A stretch of 64,000 bases of DNA from NCBI RefSeq assembly GCF_003576475.1, contig NZ_QWGR01000006.1:186001-250000 (forward strand). The letters run 5' to 3'. A program made the translations under genes and the position numbers. The notes under the pieces were generated by a model. The model did no database searches. It saw only the letters and a list, made by a program, of their open reading frames with translations, and was not told where the DNA came from. Numbering within the stretch: the first letter of the stretch is position 1; each line of letters begins with the position of its first letter. The DNA comes from Maribellus luteus. Its GTDB lineage: Bacteria > Bacteroidota > Bacteroidia > Bacteroidales > Prolixibacteraceae. This document shows, in pieces, positions 24,424 through 34,083 of the stretch.

Positions 24424-26925
24424 ATGAAGAGAATTATAATTATCCTGTTAATCATAGTTTTGGTGATTGTTGGCGCGCTGGTTGCCATTCCGGTTTTCTT
24501 TAAGCAAAACCTGCTGGAGTATGCCAAGCGAACATTGAACAAAGAGTTGAATGCCAAAGTGGAACTGGCCGATCTTAAAATCTCGCTGTTTCGCGATTTC
24601 CCCAAAGCAAGCGTCGATCTGAAAGACATGCTGATCACCGGAACCGGTGCCTTTGCCAACGATACTTTGCTTAGTATTCCGTCGCTGCGGACGACCATCG
24701 ACCTTTCGTCGCTTTTCAATCCGTCAAACATGGAAGTGGAGTCGATTGTGGTGGATCAGGCATTTATCAATCTTTTGGTGAACGAGAGCGGAGCGGCCAA
24801 CTGGGATCTTGTTCCGGCCGGAGATGCCCCGTCAGAAACGAAAGCTGAGACCACTTCGGAGGATGACTTTCAGTTAAAACTGGATAAAATTGAAATACTT
24901 CATTCTGACTTGAAATACACCGACAAATCGCTGAATATGAACCTGGCATTGTTGGATGTGAACCTCGATATTAGCGGTGAAATGTACGGGCAGGGGACCA
25001 GCCTGGAAAGCGATGGAAATGTAGGTGATTTGTCGTTGCAATACGGCGGAGTTCAATACATCTCAAAAACTACACTGAATGTAAAAACGCTGCTGGATGT
25101 GAATTTTGAGACGATGACTTTTACCATTGCCGAAAATGAATTGATGGTAAACCGTCTGCCACTGGAGTTGGGAGGTTCGTTACAAATGCCTTCTGATACT
25201 GTGTTTTTTGATATGCAACTCAATGCCAAATCTTCAGGCTTTGAAAACTTCTTGGCTTTGGTGCCGCCGGTGTATGAGTCGTACATGAAAGACATTCATG
25301 CGCAGGGAAATGCTGATATTAAAGGCACACTTACCGGCTTTTATTACGGCGAAGATTATCCGGAGTTTAGCCTCAATATGAACATCCAGAATGGTAACCT
25401 GCGCTATGCTGATATGCCCGAAGAAATCAAGAACATAAGGGCTGCTGTGGATATTTCCAAGCCGCAGGGAGACCTGGACCTGACCAAAATAAATGTAAAC
25501 GAAGCACATGCCGAGATTCGCCAGAATCCGGTAGATTTCACACTGGCGATAAGCACGCCGGTAAGCGATCCGTATTTTGACGGTGCCTTAAAAGGAAAAG
25601 TGGACCTTTCGCATTTGAAGAATGCGCTGCCAATGGACAGTGTAAACATGTCGGGCGTAATTAATGCCGATCTGATGGCTCGTGGCAGTTATTCGGATGT
25701 GGAAGCAGAGAGATACGATAAGATCCGCTCGGATGGTACGGTTTTGCTTCAGAATTTTGTGTATGAAACGCCCGAGCTGACACAGCCGGTACTGGTTCCC
25801 AAGGGAAACCTGAGTTTTTCTCCGGATAAGATATTATTAAGTGAGTTTCTGATGCAGTTGGGTGAAAGCGATTTCCGTTTGTCGGGAACAGTAAGCAATT
25901 ACCTGAATTATTTTCTGAAGGAAGGCGTGCTGAATGCCAACTTACAGCTGAATTCAAAACGGGTAAATCTGAATGAGTTGCTGCGTTTGCAAGTTGAAGA
26001 TGCGGCGGTTGCCGAAACAAAACCGGCTGCTCAAAATACAACAGAGGAGGAAGAGAATGTGCTGGCATTTAGTGTTCCGGAACGGGTGGATGTAACTTTC
26101 CGGTCGGACATTGAAAATGCGGTATTTAACCGAATTCCTATCCGGAACATCAATGGGGTGATAAAAGCTGCGGATCAGAAATTAACCCTTCAAAACCTGA
26201 CCATGGACATGCTGGAAGGGCGAATGAATCTGAATGGTTCGTATAAAAACACACCGGAAAATAAGCCGCTGTTCGATTTTGGTTTTGACATCAACAGTTT
26301 TGATATTCCTACCATGTTCCGAACATTGGCGGGCTTTAAAAACATGATTCCCGGAGCCGGGAACAGCACGGGCAAACTGAATTCGAAATTTGCCTTAAAA
26401 GGACAACTGGGTGAAAAGCTGAGCCTGATCCCGGCATCAGCCAATGGCACCGGAACTTTCAGTACACAGAACCTGGAGATAGTTAATTCGCCGGTGTTTA
26501 ATCAGCTAAGCGGAATCATTAAAAAGGAGAAACTAAAAGACATTCGAGTGGCTGACTTTGTAGCCAACCTGAACGTGGAGAACGGAAACCTGCTGTTAAA
26601 ACCCTTCAAAACCAAAGTGATGGGACAGGAAACCACGGTTGCCGGTACTTTGAACGTGGAGAACCTGATTGATCTGAGGTTGGATTTCAACGTAGAACGC
26701 GAGGCTTTTGGTCCGGATATTCAGAAAATACTGGCAGTGATCCCCGGAAACGAGAAGATCAAAATGCTTCCGGCAGGAGTGGTGATCAACGGTCCGGTGG
26801 GGAATCCAAAGGTAAGTCCCGATCTTTCGAAAACGACCAAAGCGGTGGCCGATGCCACCAAAGACGATATGAAGAATTCGCTGGATAAATTGGGGAAGGG
26901 CATTCTTAAGTTATTTGAAAAATAA
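24424..26925 (+). CDS. AsmA-family envelope protein
   Basis: 833 residues. One N-terminal membrane helix (RIIIILLIIVLVIVGALVAI) is followed by a long beta-rich periplasmic body. The AsmA opening is typical (KRTLNKELNAKVELADLKIS, LFRDFPKASVDLKD). The C-terminal region (about 560-790) has the AsmA_2-type pattern, with GMINLNGSY-like strands, KFALKGQLGEKLSL, GTFSTQNLEIVN and VEREAFGPDIQ. AsmA-like proteins are bridge-type or lipid-transport-associated proteins that help outer-membrane homeostasis. The gene stands alone between non-coding stretches. Family call by architecture; cargo unknown. Confidence 0.88.
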   Translation: MKRIIIILLIIVLVIVGALVAIPVFFKQNLLEYAKRTLNKELNAKVELADLKISLFRDFPKASVDLKDMLITGTGAFANDTLLSIPSLRTTIDLSSLFNPSNMEVESIVVDQAFINLLVNESGAANWDLVPAGDAPSETKAETTSEDDFQLKLDKIEILHSDLKYTDKSLNMNLALLDVNLDISGEMYGQGTSLESDGNVGDLSLQYGGVQYISKTTLNVKTLLDVNFETMTFTIAENELMVNRLPLELGGSLQMPSDTVFFDMQLNAKSSGFENFLALVPPVYESYMKDIHAQGNADIKGTLTGFYYGEDYPEFSLNMNIQNGNLRYADMPEEIKNIRAAVDISKPQGDLDLTKINVNEAHAEIRQNPVDFTLAISTPVSDPYFDGALKGKVDLSHLKNALPMDSVNMSGVINADLMARGSYSDVEAERYDKIRSDGTVLLQNFVYETPELTQPVLVPKGNLSFSPDKILLSEFLMQLGESDFRLSGTVSNYLNYFLKEGVLNANLQLNSKRVNLNELLRLQVEDAAVAETKPAAQNTTEEEENVLAFSVPERVDVTFRSDIENAVFNRIPIRNINGVIKAADQKLTLQNLTMDMLEGRMNLNGSYKNTPENKPLFDFGFDINSFDIPTMFRTLAGFKNMIPGAGNSTGKLNSKFALKGQLGEKLSLIPASANGTGTFSTQNLEIVNSPVFNQLSGIIKKEKLKDIRVADFVANLNVENGNLLLKPFKTKVMGQETTVAGTLNVENLIDLRLDFNVEREAFGPDIQKILAVIPGNEKIKMLPAGVVINGPVGNPKVSPDLSKTTKAVADATKDDMKNSLDKLGKGILKLFEK

Positions 26926-27038
26926 TTGAAGCTTCGTTCGTCAAACCGATTAATATAGTTCTGAAACCGCCGAGAATATAGAAAAATGTGTAATTTCGGG
27001 TTTTATTAGAACTACAGCAGTCTTCAGATTCATTACCT

Positions 27039-27842
27039 ATGCAAAGAAAAGTAGTCGTTATAACCGGTGCTTCTTCCGGAATTGGAAAAGCGCTGGCGGA
27101 GAAATTTGCCGAAAAAGGCTTTAATCTTGTTTTGGCTGCCCGACGAATTGACCGTCTCGAAGCTCTCAAAGAAAAACTTAATAAGGTTGATGTTTTACCC
27201 GTAAAAACGGATGTTACCTCGCCGGAAGACTGCAAAAATCTGATTGATCAGGCGGTAAGCAAATTTGGGAAAATTGATGTCCTTATTAATAATGCGGGCA
27301 TTTCGATGCGGGCCATTTTTGAGGATGTGGAGCTGGATGTTTTGCATCGTCTGATGAATGTCAACTACTGGGGAACGGTTTATTGCACCAAATATGCCCT
27401 GCCACACATTTTAAAACAAAAAGGCTCCATCGTTGGAGTTATCTCCACCGGAGGATACATTGGCTTACCGGGTCGTACCGGTTATTCGGCGTCCAAGTTT
27501 GCGGTTCGCGGATTTTTGGATACGGTCAGGATTGAATACCTGCGTTCGGGTCTACATGTTTTGGTGGCAGCACCTGGCTTTACTGCTTCCGAAATCAGAA
27601 AAACAGCACTGGTGAGCGACGGTCGTGAGCAGGGTGAAACTCCGCGAAACGAAAGCCGGATGATGTCGGCCGAAAGATGTGCCAGCATTATGTACCGTGC
27701 CATTAAAAACCGGCGACGGAAAATGATCATTTCGCTGTGGGATGGAAAGGTGATCGTACTGATGGCCAAACTGTGGGCATGGCTGGTTGATCAGATTATT
27801 TACCAGGTATTTAAAAACGAACCCGATTCTCCGCTAAAATAA
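27039..27842 (+). CDS. Short-chain dehydrogenase/reductase
   Basis: 267 residues, classical SDR. TGASSGIG near the N-terminus binds NAD(P), and the basic AARRIDRL after beta-2 favours NADP(H). NNAGIS is the structural motif. The catalytic set is Asn (MNVNYWG), Ser (VISTGGYIG region) and YSASK (Tyr and Lys). The C-terminus (about 220-267) carries a hydrophobic helix. Such enzymes with a C-terminal extension often act on lipids or hydrophobic ketones. Convergent with the LysE gene, 20 bases apart. Substrate unknown. Confidence 0.9.
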   Translation: MQRKVVVITGASSGIGKALAEKFAEKGFNLVLAARRIDRLEALKEKLNKVDVLPVKTDVTSPEDCKNLIDQAVSKFGKIDVLINNAGISMRAIFEDVELDVLHRLMNVNYWGTVYCTKYALPHILKQKGSIVGVISTGGYIGLPGRTGYSASKFAVRGFLDTVRIEYLRSGLHVLVAAPGFTASEIRKTALVSDGREQGETPRNESRMMSAERCASIMYRAIKNRRRKMIISLWDGKVIVLMAKLWAWLVDQIIYQVFKNEPDSPLK

Positions 27843-27862
27843 TTTCTGAAGTAAAAGAGGTT

Positions 27863-28489
27863 TTATTGCATCATGGTTTTGACCATGTAAACAACAACAA
27901 AAAGAATGATGGCGATACCGGCAATGCGGTTGAACCATAACAGAATTTTCAGGCTGAAGCGGCTTCGGAACAAATCAATGATCCAGGTAAGCCCAAACCA
28001 CCACAAAAGGCATCCCATGGTAACTCCCAGCAGGACAAAAAATGCCTCGCCTAGGTTTTTATGCGATAATACTATTCCAAAACCTGAAAACATAGCCACG
28101 TGCAACAACATAATGTGAGGATTGGAGATCCCGACCGCAAAAGTACCGGCCATGTGTTTTAGAGGATTTCCCTTCTTTTTCAGCTTTTTTACGGATTGCC
28201 TTTCCGGGTGCGAAAAAAATATAAATATTCCCAGCAAGACAAGGATAACAGCACCTGCCAGCTTCACCCAAAGTTCGTGCTGCTGAATAACGCCAATGAT
28301 AAGTGCCATGCCAAAACCGGCAAAAGCAGCGTAGACAGTGTCGGAGAGGGCAGCCCCCAGTCCGGAATAGAAGCCGGTGGTACGGCCGTGATTCAGGGTG
28401 CGCTGAATTACCAGAATCCCGATAGGACCCAGCGGTGCCGATGCCAGCACTCCGATAATTATTCCTTCCAGCCAAAATTTTAACAACAT
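27863..28489 (-). CDS. LysE-family amino-acid exporter
   Basis: 208 residues from the ATG at 28489 (MLLKFWLEGIIIGVLASAPL); an ATG at 28504 would add five residues. Upstream frame extension to 28675 is hydrophilic and would overlap the divergent TPR start, so I reject it. LysE/RhtB features: APLGPIGILVIQRTLNHGR near the N-terminus, GLGAALSDTVYAAFAGFG, and NPHIMLL in the middle. Six hydrophobic segments. The family exports basic or other amino acids and homoserine. Divergent from the TPR gene; the region between must hold its promoter. Confidence 0.88.
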   Translation of the reverse strand: MLLKFWLEGIIIGVLASAPLGPIGILVIQRTLNHGRTTGFYSGLGAALSDTVYAAFAGFGMALIIGVIQQHELWVKLAGAVILVLLGIFIFFSHPERQSVKKLKKKGNPLKHMAGTFAVGISNPHIMLLHVAMFSGFGIVLSHKNLGEAFFVLLGVTMGCLLWWFGLTWIIDLFRSRFSLKILLWFNRIAGIAIILFVVVYMVKTMMQ

Positions 28490-28635
28490 CGTGCAAAGAT
28501 ACATCAATGTTTTAAACAAAAAATCACGCACTGCATAGCAAATGCAAAGCTTAAACAAGAAATATCTCGCAATATTGTCAGTTCTGAAAGACTGGTTTTC
28601 AGCCAAAACAACCGATTTCGATTTTTGGAGTGTTT

Positions 28636-28667
28636 TTTGACTGCTTCCGCTTATTGCCTTAAATTTG
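28636..28667 (+). promoter_or_regulatory. Bacteroidota-type promoter of the TPR gene
   Basis: TTTG at 28636-28639, 20 bases, then TAAATTTG at 28660-28667 fits the -33/-7 consensus. The predicted start of transcription falls within a few bases of the ATG at 28675, so the transcript would be leaderless or nearly so. Confidence 0.6.
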
Positions 28668-28674
28668 ACAGACA

Positions 28675-30897
28675 ATGACCAATAGAGAACTGAAAGTAAG
28701 ATACGATGCGATTTGCGACGACCTGGCGAGGCGCCGGCTGAAGCCCGCTTTTGACCGTTTGGAAAAACTGATCAATGAAAGTGGTCAGTTGCCTTTTCTG
28801 GATGAATGGCGCAACCTGGATCAGACTTATCATTTTATGTTAAAATACACGGTAGAGGGAATACAAGATCCGGAACGACAGAAGGTTTACCGAAAACTGA
28901 TTGTTTCGGTGTATGAACTGGCCGATAAAGTATACGATGCTGCGCGCTTTCGTTTTTCTTCGGCGCTTGAGTACGAAAAGAAAAGAAGCTTTGCCGGCAG
29001 CATCGATTTCAGTGATTTCCTGAATGAACTGGAGGCATATGCCCTGCACGACGAGTTGCGTTCGCTGGTTGACGAGGTGGAACTAAAAACTGAAAGCAGT
29101 ACTACCGATCCATCCGATTTACAGGATAAGATCGTCAAACTGTTTTATCATCTTTGGTTTCAGAACGAGCTGAAAAAGGAAGAAACAGAGTTTGTAAGAG
29201 ATTTTCTGAAAAGTGAACTTATTGATGTTCCGTACAAAGCATTTATTGTAAGCGGGATTTTTCTGAGTTTGCTGCGGTATTTCGATAAAAGCAAGTTCGA
29301 CCTCCTGTTTGAGGGATACGGAAATGAAAACCCGGAAGTAAATCAACGGGCGCTGGTGGCTTTGGTACTGGCTTTTTATCGTTACGACCGCCGCCTGGCA
29401 AATTACCCGGGAATAACGGCTCGCCTGCGTTTCCTGGACGAAAATCCGGCATTCAAAACAAACCTGGAAACCGTTATTGTTCAGCTGATCAGAAGCAAGG
29501 AGACCGAGAAGATTCAAAAGAAAATCACCGACGAGATTATTCCGGAGATGATCCGCATTAGCCCGAATCTAAAGGACAAAATCAATCTCGATAGCCTGAT
29601 GGACGATAGCATGGGAGAGGATAAAAACCCGGAATGGGAGAAAATATTTGAAGACTCGCCGGGGCTGATGAACAAGATGGAGGAGTTCTCTGAAATGCAG
29701 ATGGAAGGTGCCGATGTGTTTATGAGTTCGTTTGCCATGCTGAAGATGTTTCCGTTTTTTAGCGAGTTGTCAAACTGGTTTATGCCTTTCTTTGCTTCCA
29801 ATCCTGAAATCGAAATGGGGCTAAAGCAGCACGACGATTTTACGGATCGCTTTATCCGGGTGATTGATTCTGCGCCTATTTTGTGTAATTCCGATAAATA
29901 TTCATTTTGTTTTAGCCTGCGCAATTTGCCCGCTGAAAACCGCGAGTTTATGGCCGAAGCCATGAAAGCGGAGATGGATCAGTTTAAAGAATTGCAAAAC
30001 GATGAAGAACTGACAGATCCGGGGAAAAAGGTCGGTTTTATTTCCAATCAGTTTATCCAGGACTTGTACCGGTTTTTCAAGCTTCATCCGCGTAAAAGCG
30101 ATTTTGAAGACTTGTTTGACTGGCGGCTTGATTTTCACAATAAACCTGCGTTGGGAGCCATCCTGAAAGAAGATGAAAAAATACTTCGCAACGTCGCTGA
30201 ATTCTATTTTCAGAAAAATTATTTTGAGGAAGCCGCCGAGGTGTTCACTTACCTGCTGGAAATCGAAAAAAACGGAGAAATGTACCAGAAGCTGGGCTTT
30301 TGCTACCAGAAGATGAATGATTTCCGGAAAGCGCTGGAAACCTATCAGAAGGCTGAATTATACGAGTTGAATAAAAAGTGGAACCTCAATAAAATAGCCT
30401 TGTGTTACCGCAACCTGAAACAACCTGATAAAGCGCTGGAGTATTACCGTGAAGCTGAAATGCTGGACGAGGAAAATCTTTCGATTCAGTTAAATATCGG
30501 GCATTGTTTGCTGGAACTTGGCGAGTACGAAGAGGCACTGAAGTGTTACTTTAAAGTGGAATACCTGGAGCCGGGGAATAAAAAGGTGTGGCGCCCGATC
30601 GGGTGGTGTTCGTTTGTGGTGGGAAAAAAAGAACAGGCCGAAAAATACTTCCACATGCTGGTGGACGATGAGCCCAACAAACACGACCTCATGAACATGG
30701 GACATGTGCAGTGGAGCCTTGGGAACCGGAAAGAAGCGCTGGATTTCTATAAACGGTCGATCGACCGAAGCGACTTTACAGAACAGGAGTTTTTTGAAGT
30801 GTTTGAGGAAGACCTGCATCATTTGCTGGCGCAGGGTGTTAACCGGGAAGATGTGCCCATTATGCTCGATCAGTTACGTTACTTTGTGGAGGAATAA
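28675..30897 (+). CDS. Large cytoplasmic TPR protein
   Basis: 740 residues without signal peptide or membrane helix. The first ~500 residues are helical and acidic with no motif I recognise. The C-terminal third (about 500-690) holds five or six TPR units, for example NVAEFYFQKNYFEEAAEVFT, YQKLGFCYQKMNDFRKALET, NKIALCYRNLKQPDKALEYY, LNIGHCLLELGEYEEALKCY, NMGHVQWSLGNRKEALDFY. TPRs mediate protein-protein contacts. The 500-residue N-domain shared with TPRs looks like a Bacteroidota-specific family. The start is supported by the promoter position and by the strong helix-forming text from the first codon; the next Met is residue 54. Confidence 0.85.
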   Translation: MTNRELKVRYDAICDDLARRRLKPAFDRLEKLINESGQLPFLDEWRNLDQTYHFMLKYTVEGIQDPERQKVYRKLIVSVYELADKVYDAARFRFSSALEYEKKRSFAGSIDFSDFLNELEAYALHDELRSLVDEVELKTESSTTDPSDLQDKIVKLFYHLWFQNELKKEETEFVRDFLKSELIDVPYKAFIVSGIFLSLLRYFDKSKFDLLFEGYGNENPEVNQRALVALVLAFYRYDRRLANYPGITARLRFLDENPAFKTNLETVIVQLIRSKETEKIQKKITDEIIPEMIRISPNLKDKINLDSLMDDSMGEDKNPEWEKIFEDSPGLMNKMEEFSEMQMEGADVFMSSFAMLKMFPFFSELSNWFMPFFASNPEIEMGLKQHDDFTDRFIRVIDSAPILCNSDKYSFCFSLRNLPAENREFMAEAMKAEMDQFKELQNDEELTDPGKKVGFISNQFIQDLYRFFKLHPRKSDFEDLFDWRLDFHNKPALGAILKEDEKILRNVAEFYFQKNYFEEAAEVFTYLLEIEKNGEMYQKLGFCYQKMNDFRKALETYQKAELYELNKKWNLNKIALCYRNLKQPDKALEYYREAEMLDEENLSIQLNIGHCLLELGEYEEALKCYFKVEYLEPGNKKVWRPIGWCSFVVGKKEQAEKYFHMLVDDEPNKHDLMNMGHVQWSLGNRKEALDFYKRSIDRSDFTEQEFFEVFEEDLHHLLAQGVNREDVPIMLDQLRYFVEE

Positions 30898-30969
30898 AAA
30901 ATCCTTATTCGAGGGAATAATCAGTGAGAATGAAAGTTGATCTATGGTAGAGGACTTACCCTTTCTCCT

Positions 30970-31090
30970 GTCTTTCCCTTAATAAAGGGAAAGACGATCG
31001 GTCTTCAAAAGAAACGACTGGCAAAATACTCGATTTCAATCTGCTTTGAACCAGCTGACAATCGTCCTTCCATGCTTGTAGGGAAGGATG
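30970..31090. repeat. Two successive inverted repeats after the TPR gene
   Basis: GTCTTTCCCTT (30970-30980) and AAGGGAAAGAC (30985-30995) are perfect complements around a four-base loop. CGTCCTTCC (31063-31071) pairs with GGGAAGGATG (31081-31090). Neither has a T tract, and the two stems share the CCTT/AAGG theme, so they may be arms of one relic element. Confidence 0.45.
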
Positions 31091-31128
31091 AGAGGATGGG
31101 TATAAATTAAAATGTCTGCTAGACTTTA

Positions 31129-31164
31129 AGAAAAAAAAGCCACCCGGCTATCGGATGACTTTTC
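31129..31164 (-). terminator. Terminator of the cytochrome gene
   Basis: On the minus strand GTCATCCG pairs with CGGGTGGC (three G-U) around ATAGC and is followed by eight T. It lies 17 bases after the cytochrome stop. Confidence 0.75.
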
Positions 31165-31180
31165 AGCATTCAGTTAAGTG

Positions 31181-31777
31181 TTACATTTCGTTTGGCGGAA
31201 CAGGCGCTGGTACAACATTGCGCACCGGCGGTATGCTCTTTAAATAGGCAAAAATTGCCTTTACATCCTGATCGGTAAGTTGAGAAAAGTTAAACCAGGG
31301 CATCGGAGGAAGCAGCGTGCGGGTGCCGTCAAGCCCTTTGAACTTTCCCTGGGTGAGCGCCTTTTTAAACTGCTCTTCTGTCCAGGTGCCGATTCCGGTT
31401 ACATCTGGCGTAAGGTTGGCGGCATACGATATTCCCCAGGGGCCTGCTGTGGCAGTCAGGTCGGGATAGAAAATCGCAAATCCCTTGTTGGTCAGGGAGG
31501 TGTCCGTTACCATGGGCGGATTATCAGCCTGAAAACCTGACAGCATCACTTCCGGAATCAACTCCAGCCCATGCGTTCCCGTTTTTTTGGGTGAGTGGCA
31601 ATCGTGGCAACCCATGCTTGTTACCAGGTATTCGCCCCGTTTTACCAATTCATCGCCGGTAAGCATGTGAGCAGCCTCGGCTTCTTCGGTTGTCTTGGGT
31701 GCGTTGTTACAGGAAACAGCCAGAACTGCCAAGCAAAACACTCCCAGTAAAAAAGTAGTAGAATCTTTCATTCTCAT
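31181..31777 (-). CDS. Mono-haem cytochrome c lipoprotein
   Basis: 198 residues (an ATG two codons in would also serve). The leader STTFLLGVFCLAVLAVSCNN ends in a lipobox (AVSC), so the mature protein is likely anchored to a membrane. A single haem site, CHDCH at about residue 57, is followed by a candidate axial Met in PPMPWFNFSQL near residue 162. The C-terminal helix DVKAIFAYLKSIPPV is typical of c-type cytochromes of this class. It would carry electrons in the periplasm. It stands alone with its own terminator, and no partner oxidase or dehydrogenase is adjacent. Confidence 0.88.
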   Translation of the reverse strand: MRMKDSTTFLLGVFCLAVLAVSCNNAPKTTEEAEAAHMLTGDELVKRGEYLVTSMGCHDCHSPKKTGTHGLELIPEVMLSGFQADNPPMVTDTSLTNKGFAIFYPDLTATAGPWGISYAANLTPDVTGIGTWTEEQFKKALTQGKFKGLDGTRTLLPPMPWFNFSQLTDQDVKAIFAYLKSIPPVRNVVPAPVPPNEM

Positions 31778-32082
31778 AGTTTGATCTTTTAGTTTAAATA
31801 TTATTCAAGAACGTTACTTTCTAACTGTAAAAGCGAGTTGATTTTGGTTGCAGAAGCTGTATTGTGCTCATTTTGAGTATGAAAATTTACGACATAATTG
31901 TCTTAAATCAAATAAGGCATTCAAAATAAATAAGAAGAAGTGGAGGGTATCACGTAGTGATTCGGGAGTATGGAGAGCCACTATTTTATGTTTACTCTCG
32001 CATTAGAATATTCTTCGCATTCAAGCACAAAAAAAAGCACTTCGTAAACCCGAAGTGCTTTTTGCTATGTGGTCGTTTTTCT
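31778..32082. other. Intergenic region upstream of the cytochrome gene
   Basis: About 300 bases holding the cytochrome promoter region and the terminator of the carbamoyltransferase gene. Apart from the terminator I see nothing specific. Confidence 0.4.
32032..32063 (-). terminator. Terminator of the arcC-OTC operon
   Basis: AAAAAGCACTTCG (32032-32044) and CGAAGTGCTTTTT (32051-32063) form a perfect 13-pair stem around six bases, with A and T tracts on both sides, so it can work in both directions. It lies 19 bases after the carbamoyltransferase stop. Confidence 0.85.
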
Positions 32083-33078
32083 TTATCCGAGTGTGGCCAC
32101 CATCACGGCCTTTATGGTGTGCATTCTGTTCTCAGCCTCGTCGAACACAACCGAAGCGGGGCTTTCAAATACCTCTTCGCTCACTTCCATGGCCTCCAAT
32201 CCAAATTTCCGGTAGATTTCTTCACCCACCTTGGTTTCGCGGTTATGAAATGCCGGAAGACAATGCAAGAATTTCACATTCGGATTCCCGGTGAGCTCCA
32301 TGGTTTGCTGGTTGATTTGATAAGGCAAAAGCAGTTTAATGCGTTCGGCCCAAACTTCGTCGGGTTCGCCCATCGATACCCAAACGTCAGTGTACAGAAA
32401 GTCGCAGTCTTTTACAGCTTCTTCAACCCTGTCGGTGACGAGTATTTTAGCACCGGTTTCCTGGGCAATTTCTCGGCATTGTTGCTGTAATTCGGTTGAG
32501 GGCTGGCACTCTTGCGGTGCGGCAGCCCTGAAATCCATTCCCAGTTTGGCAGCTCCCACCATGAGCGAGTTTCCCATGTTGTTGCGGGCGTCGCCGAGGT
32601 AGCAGAATTTTATTTCCGACAGCGGTTTGTCAGAATGTTCCTTCATGGTCAGAAAATCAGCCAGAATTTGAGTGGGGTGAAACTCGTTGGTAAGTCCGTT
32701 CCATACCGGAACACCCGCATATTTCCCCAGTTCTTCCACAATGTTTTGTCCGAAGCCGCGGTATTCGATGCCGTCGTACATCCGTCCCAGAACACGGGCT
32801 GTGTCTTTCATCGATTCCTTGTTGCCGATTTGCGAGCCCGAAGGCCCAAGGTAGGTAACACAGGCTCCCTGGTCGTAGGCAGCCACTTCGAAAGCGCAAC
32901 GCGTGCGGGTCGACGATTTTTCAAAAATCAGCGCTATGTTTTTTCCTTTTAATTGCTGTTGTTCTTTTCCGTTGTACTTGTCGCTTTTTAATTGACCGGA
33001 AAGGTCGATCAGGTAACGGATTTCATCGGGGGTGAAGTCGAGTAATTTTAAAAAATTACGGTTTTTCAGATTAATCAT
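32083..33078 (-). CDS. argF: Ornithine carbamoyltransferase
   Basis: 331 residues. Carbamoyl-phosphate site: SSTRTR at about 55-60 and HPTQILAD at about 131-138. Ornithine and catalytic site: FLHCLPAFH near 270, with Cys in [24 protein letters not shown] and [13 protein letters not shown] are also typical of true ornithine enzymes. The succinyl/acetyl-ornithine transcarbamylase of Bacteroidota lacks this exact set, so I favour ornithine as substrate. Gene order carbamate kinase then OTC in one operon points to the catabolic direction (citrulline plus phosphate to ornithine and carbamoyl phosphate, then ATP), so arcB would be equally fair. An arginine deiminase is not in the window. Confidence 0.93.
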   Translation of the reverse strand: MINLKNRNFLKLLDFTPDEIRYLIDLSGQLKSDKYNGKEQQQLKGKNIALIFEKSSTRTRCAFEVAAYDQGACVTYLGPSGSQIGNKESMKDTARVLGRMYDGIEYRGFGQNIVEELGKYAGVPVWNGLTNEFHPTQILADFLTMKEHSDKPLSEIKFCYLGDARNNMGNSLMVGAAKLGMDFRAAAPQECQPSTELQQQCREIAQETGAKILVTDRVEEAVKDCDFLYTDVWVSMGEPDEVWAERIKLLLPYQINQQTMELTGNPNVKFLHCLPAFHNRETKVGEEIYRKFGLEAMEVSEEVFESPASVVFDEAENRMHTIKAVMVATLG

Positions 33079-33129
33079 GTTGCTCTGCTTTTGTACTTTA
33101 TTTTGATTACTATTTGTTTTGCTTATTTT

Positions 33130-34083
33130 TTAATCGTATTCCATGGTTATTTTGGAGCCGTACGATCGGTCTTCAAGCTTCGTGGCTTCTGTAATCACAC
33201 TTTTGCTTCCACCTTTTTCAATAAAATGAAGACAGGCGCGAATTTTGGGTTCCATGGTGCCTTCAGCAAAAGTACCATTTTCGAGGTGTTTTATGGTGTC
33301 GGCATAATTCAAAAATTCAAGCTTTTCCTGGGTTGGTTTTCCATAATCTTTAAAGATAAACGATACATCGGTTAGAATGTACAATTCATCAGCATTGATG
33401 TTGACTGCCAGCAGACTTGAGGCCATGTCTTTATCAATTACGGCATCCAGCGTCCGGACATCCCTGTTCTCGTCGTAGTAAATGGGAATACCGCCGCCAC
33501 CGGCTGCAATGACAATGTTGCCGGCTCTTGTCAGCATCTCGATCATTTCTTTGTTCACAATATCGATGGGCATGGGTGACGAAACCACCCTACGGTAGCC
33601 TCCCGCCACTTTGTCGGTCGGTTTAAAAATCCAGCCTTTTTGCTGTGCCAGTTGGTCGGCTTCTTCTTTTTGGTAGATTTTCCCGATTCGTTTGGAAGGA
33701 TTATTAAATGCCGGATCATCGGGGTTTACCTCCACGAGGGTTACCAGGGTAACCACATTTTTGTTGATTCCGTGTTTGTTCAAAACATTCCGGAGCATGC
33801 GTTCGAGCATGTATCCGATTCCGCCCTGCGAGTCGGCCACACACACATCAAGCGGCATGGGGGCAATTTTATAAAGTTGTTCCCCGGCATCGTTTCGCAT
33901 CAGTATATTTCCTACCTGCGGACCGTTGCCATGTGTAATTACCAGGTCGTAGCCTTCTTTGACCAGATATACCAGGTTTTCAAGTGTGTCGGTCGAGTTT
34001 TTTTCCTGTTGCTCGATGGTGCCGTCTTCAGAGCCCCTCGAAAGCGCATTGCCTCCCAGAGCCACTACTGCCAGTCTGTTCAT
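33130..34083 (-). CDS. arcC: Carbamate kinase
   Basis: 317 residues from the ATG at 34083 (MNRLAVVALGGNALSRG); a longer frame to 34134 is hydrophilic and unneeded. Signatures: ALGGNAL at the N-terminus, THGNGPQVGN (about 52-61), GGIGYMLERML, RRVVSSPMP, and AAGGGGIPIYYDE, with a closing FIEKGGSKSVITEA. It makes ATP from carbamoyl phosphate and ADP. It sits 51 bases upstream of the carbamoyltransferase gene, the usual pairing for citrulline or agmatine fermentation. This would give substrate-level ATP under low oxygen. Confidence 0.94.
   Translation of the reverse strand: MNRLAVVALGGNALSRGSEDGTIEQQEKNSTDTLENLVYLVKEGYDLVITHGNGPQVGNILMRNDAGEQLYKIAPMPLDVCVADSQGGIGYMLERMLRNVLNKHGINKNVVTLVTLVEVNPDDPAFNNPSKRIGKIYQKEEADQLAQQKGWIFKPTDKVAGGYRRVVSSPMPIDIVNKEMIEMLTRAGNIVIAAGGGGIPIYYDENRDVRTLDAVIDKDMASSLLAVNINADELYILTDVSFIFKDYGKPTQEKLEFLNYADTIKHLENGTFAEGTMEPKIRACLHFIEKGGSKSVITEATKLEDRSYGSKITMEYD

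Noticed and set aside
31957-32490. 177-codon plus-strand frame overlapping the carbamoyltransferase
   Set aside because: Antisense to a complete OTC gene and crosses its terminator; no domain.
32083-33078. N-succinyl- or N-acetylornithine transcarbamylase
   Set aside because: SSTRTR, HPTQ and HCLP context with carbamate kinase beside it fits true ornithine carbamoyltransferase better.
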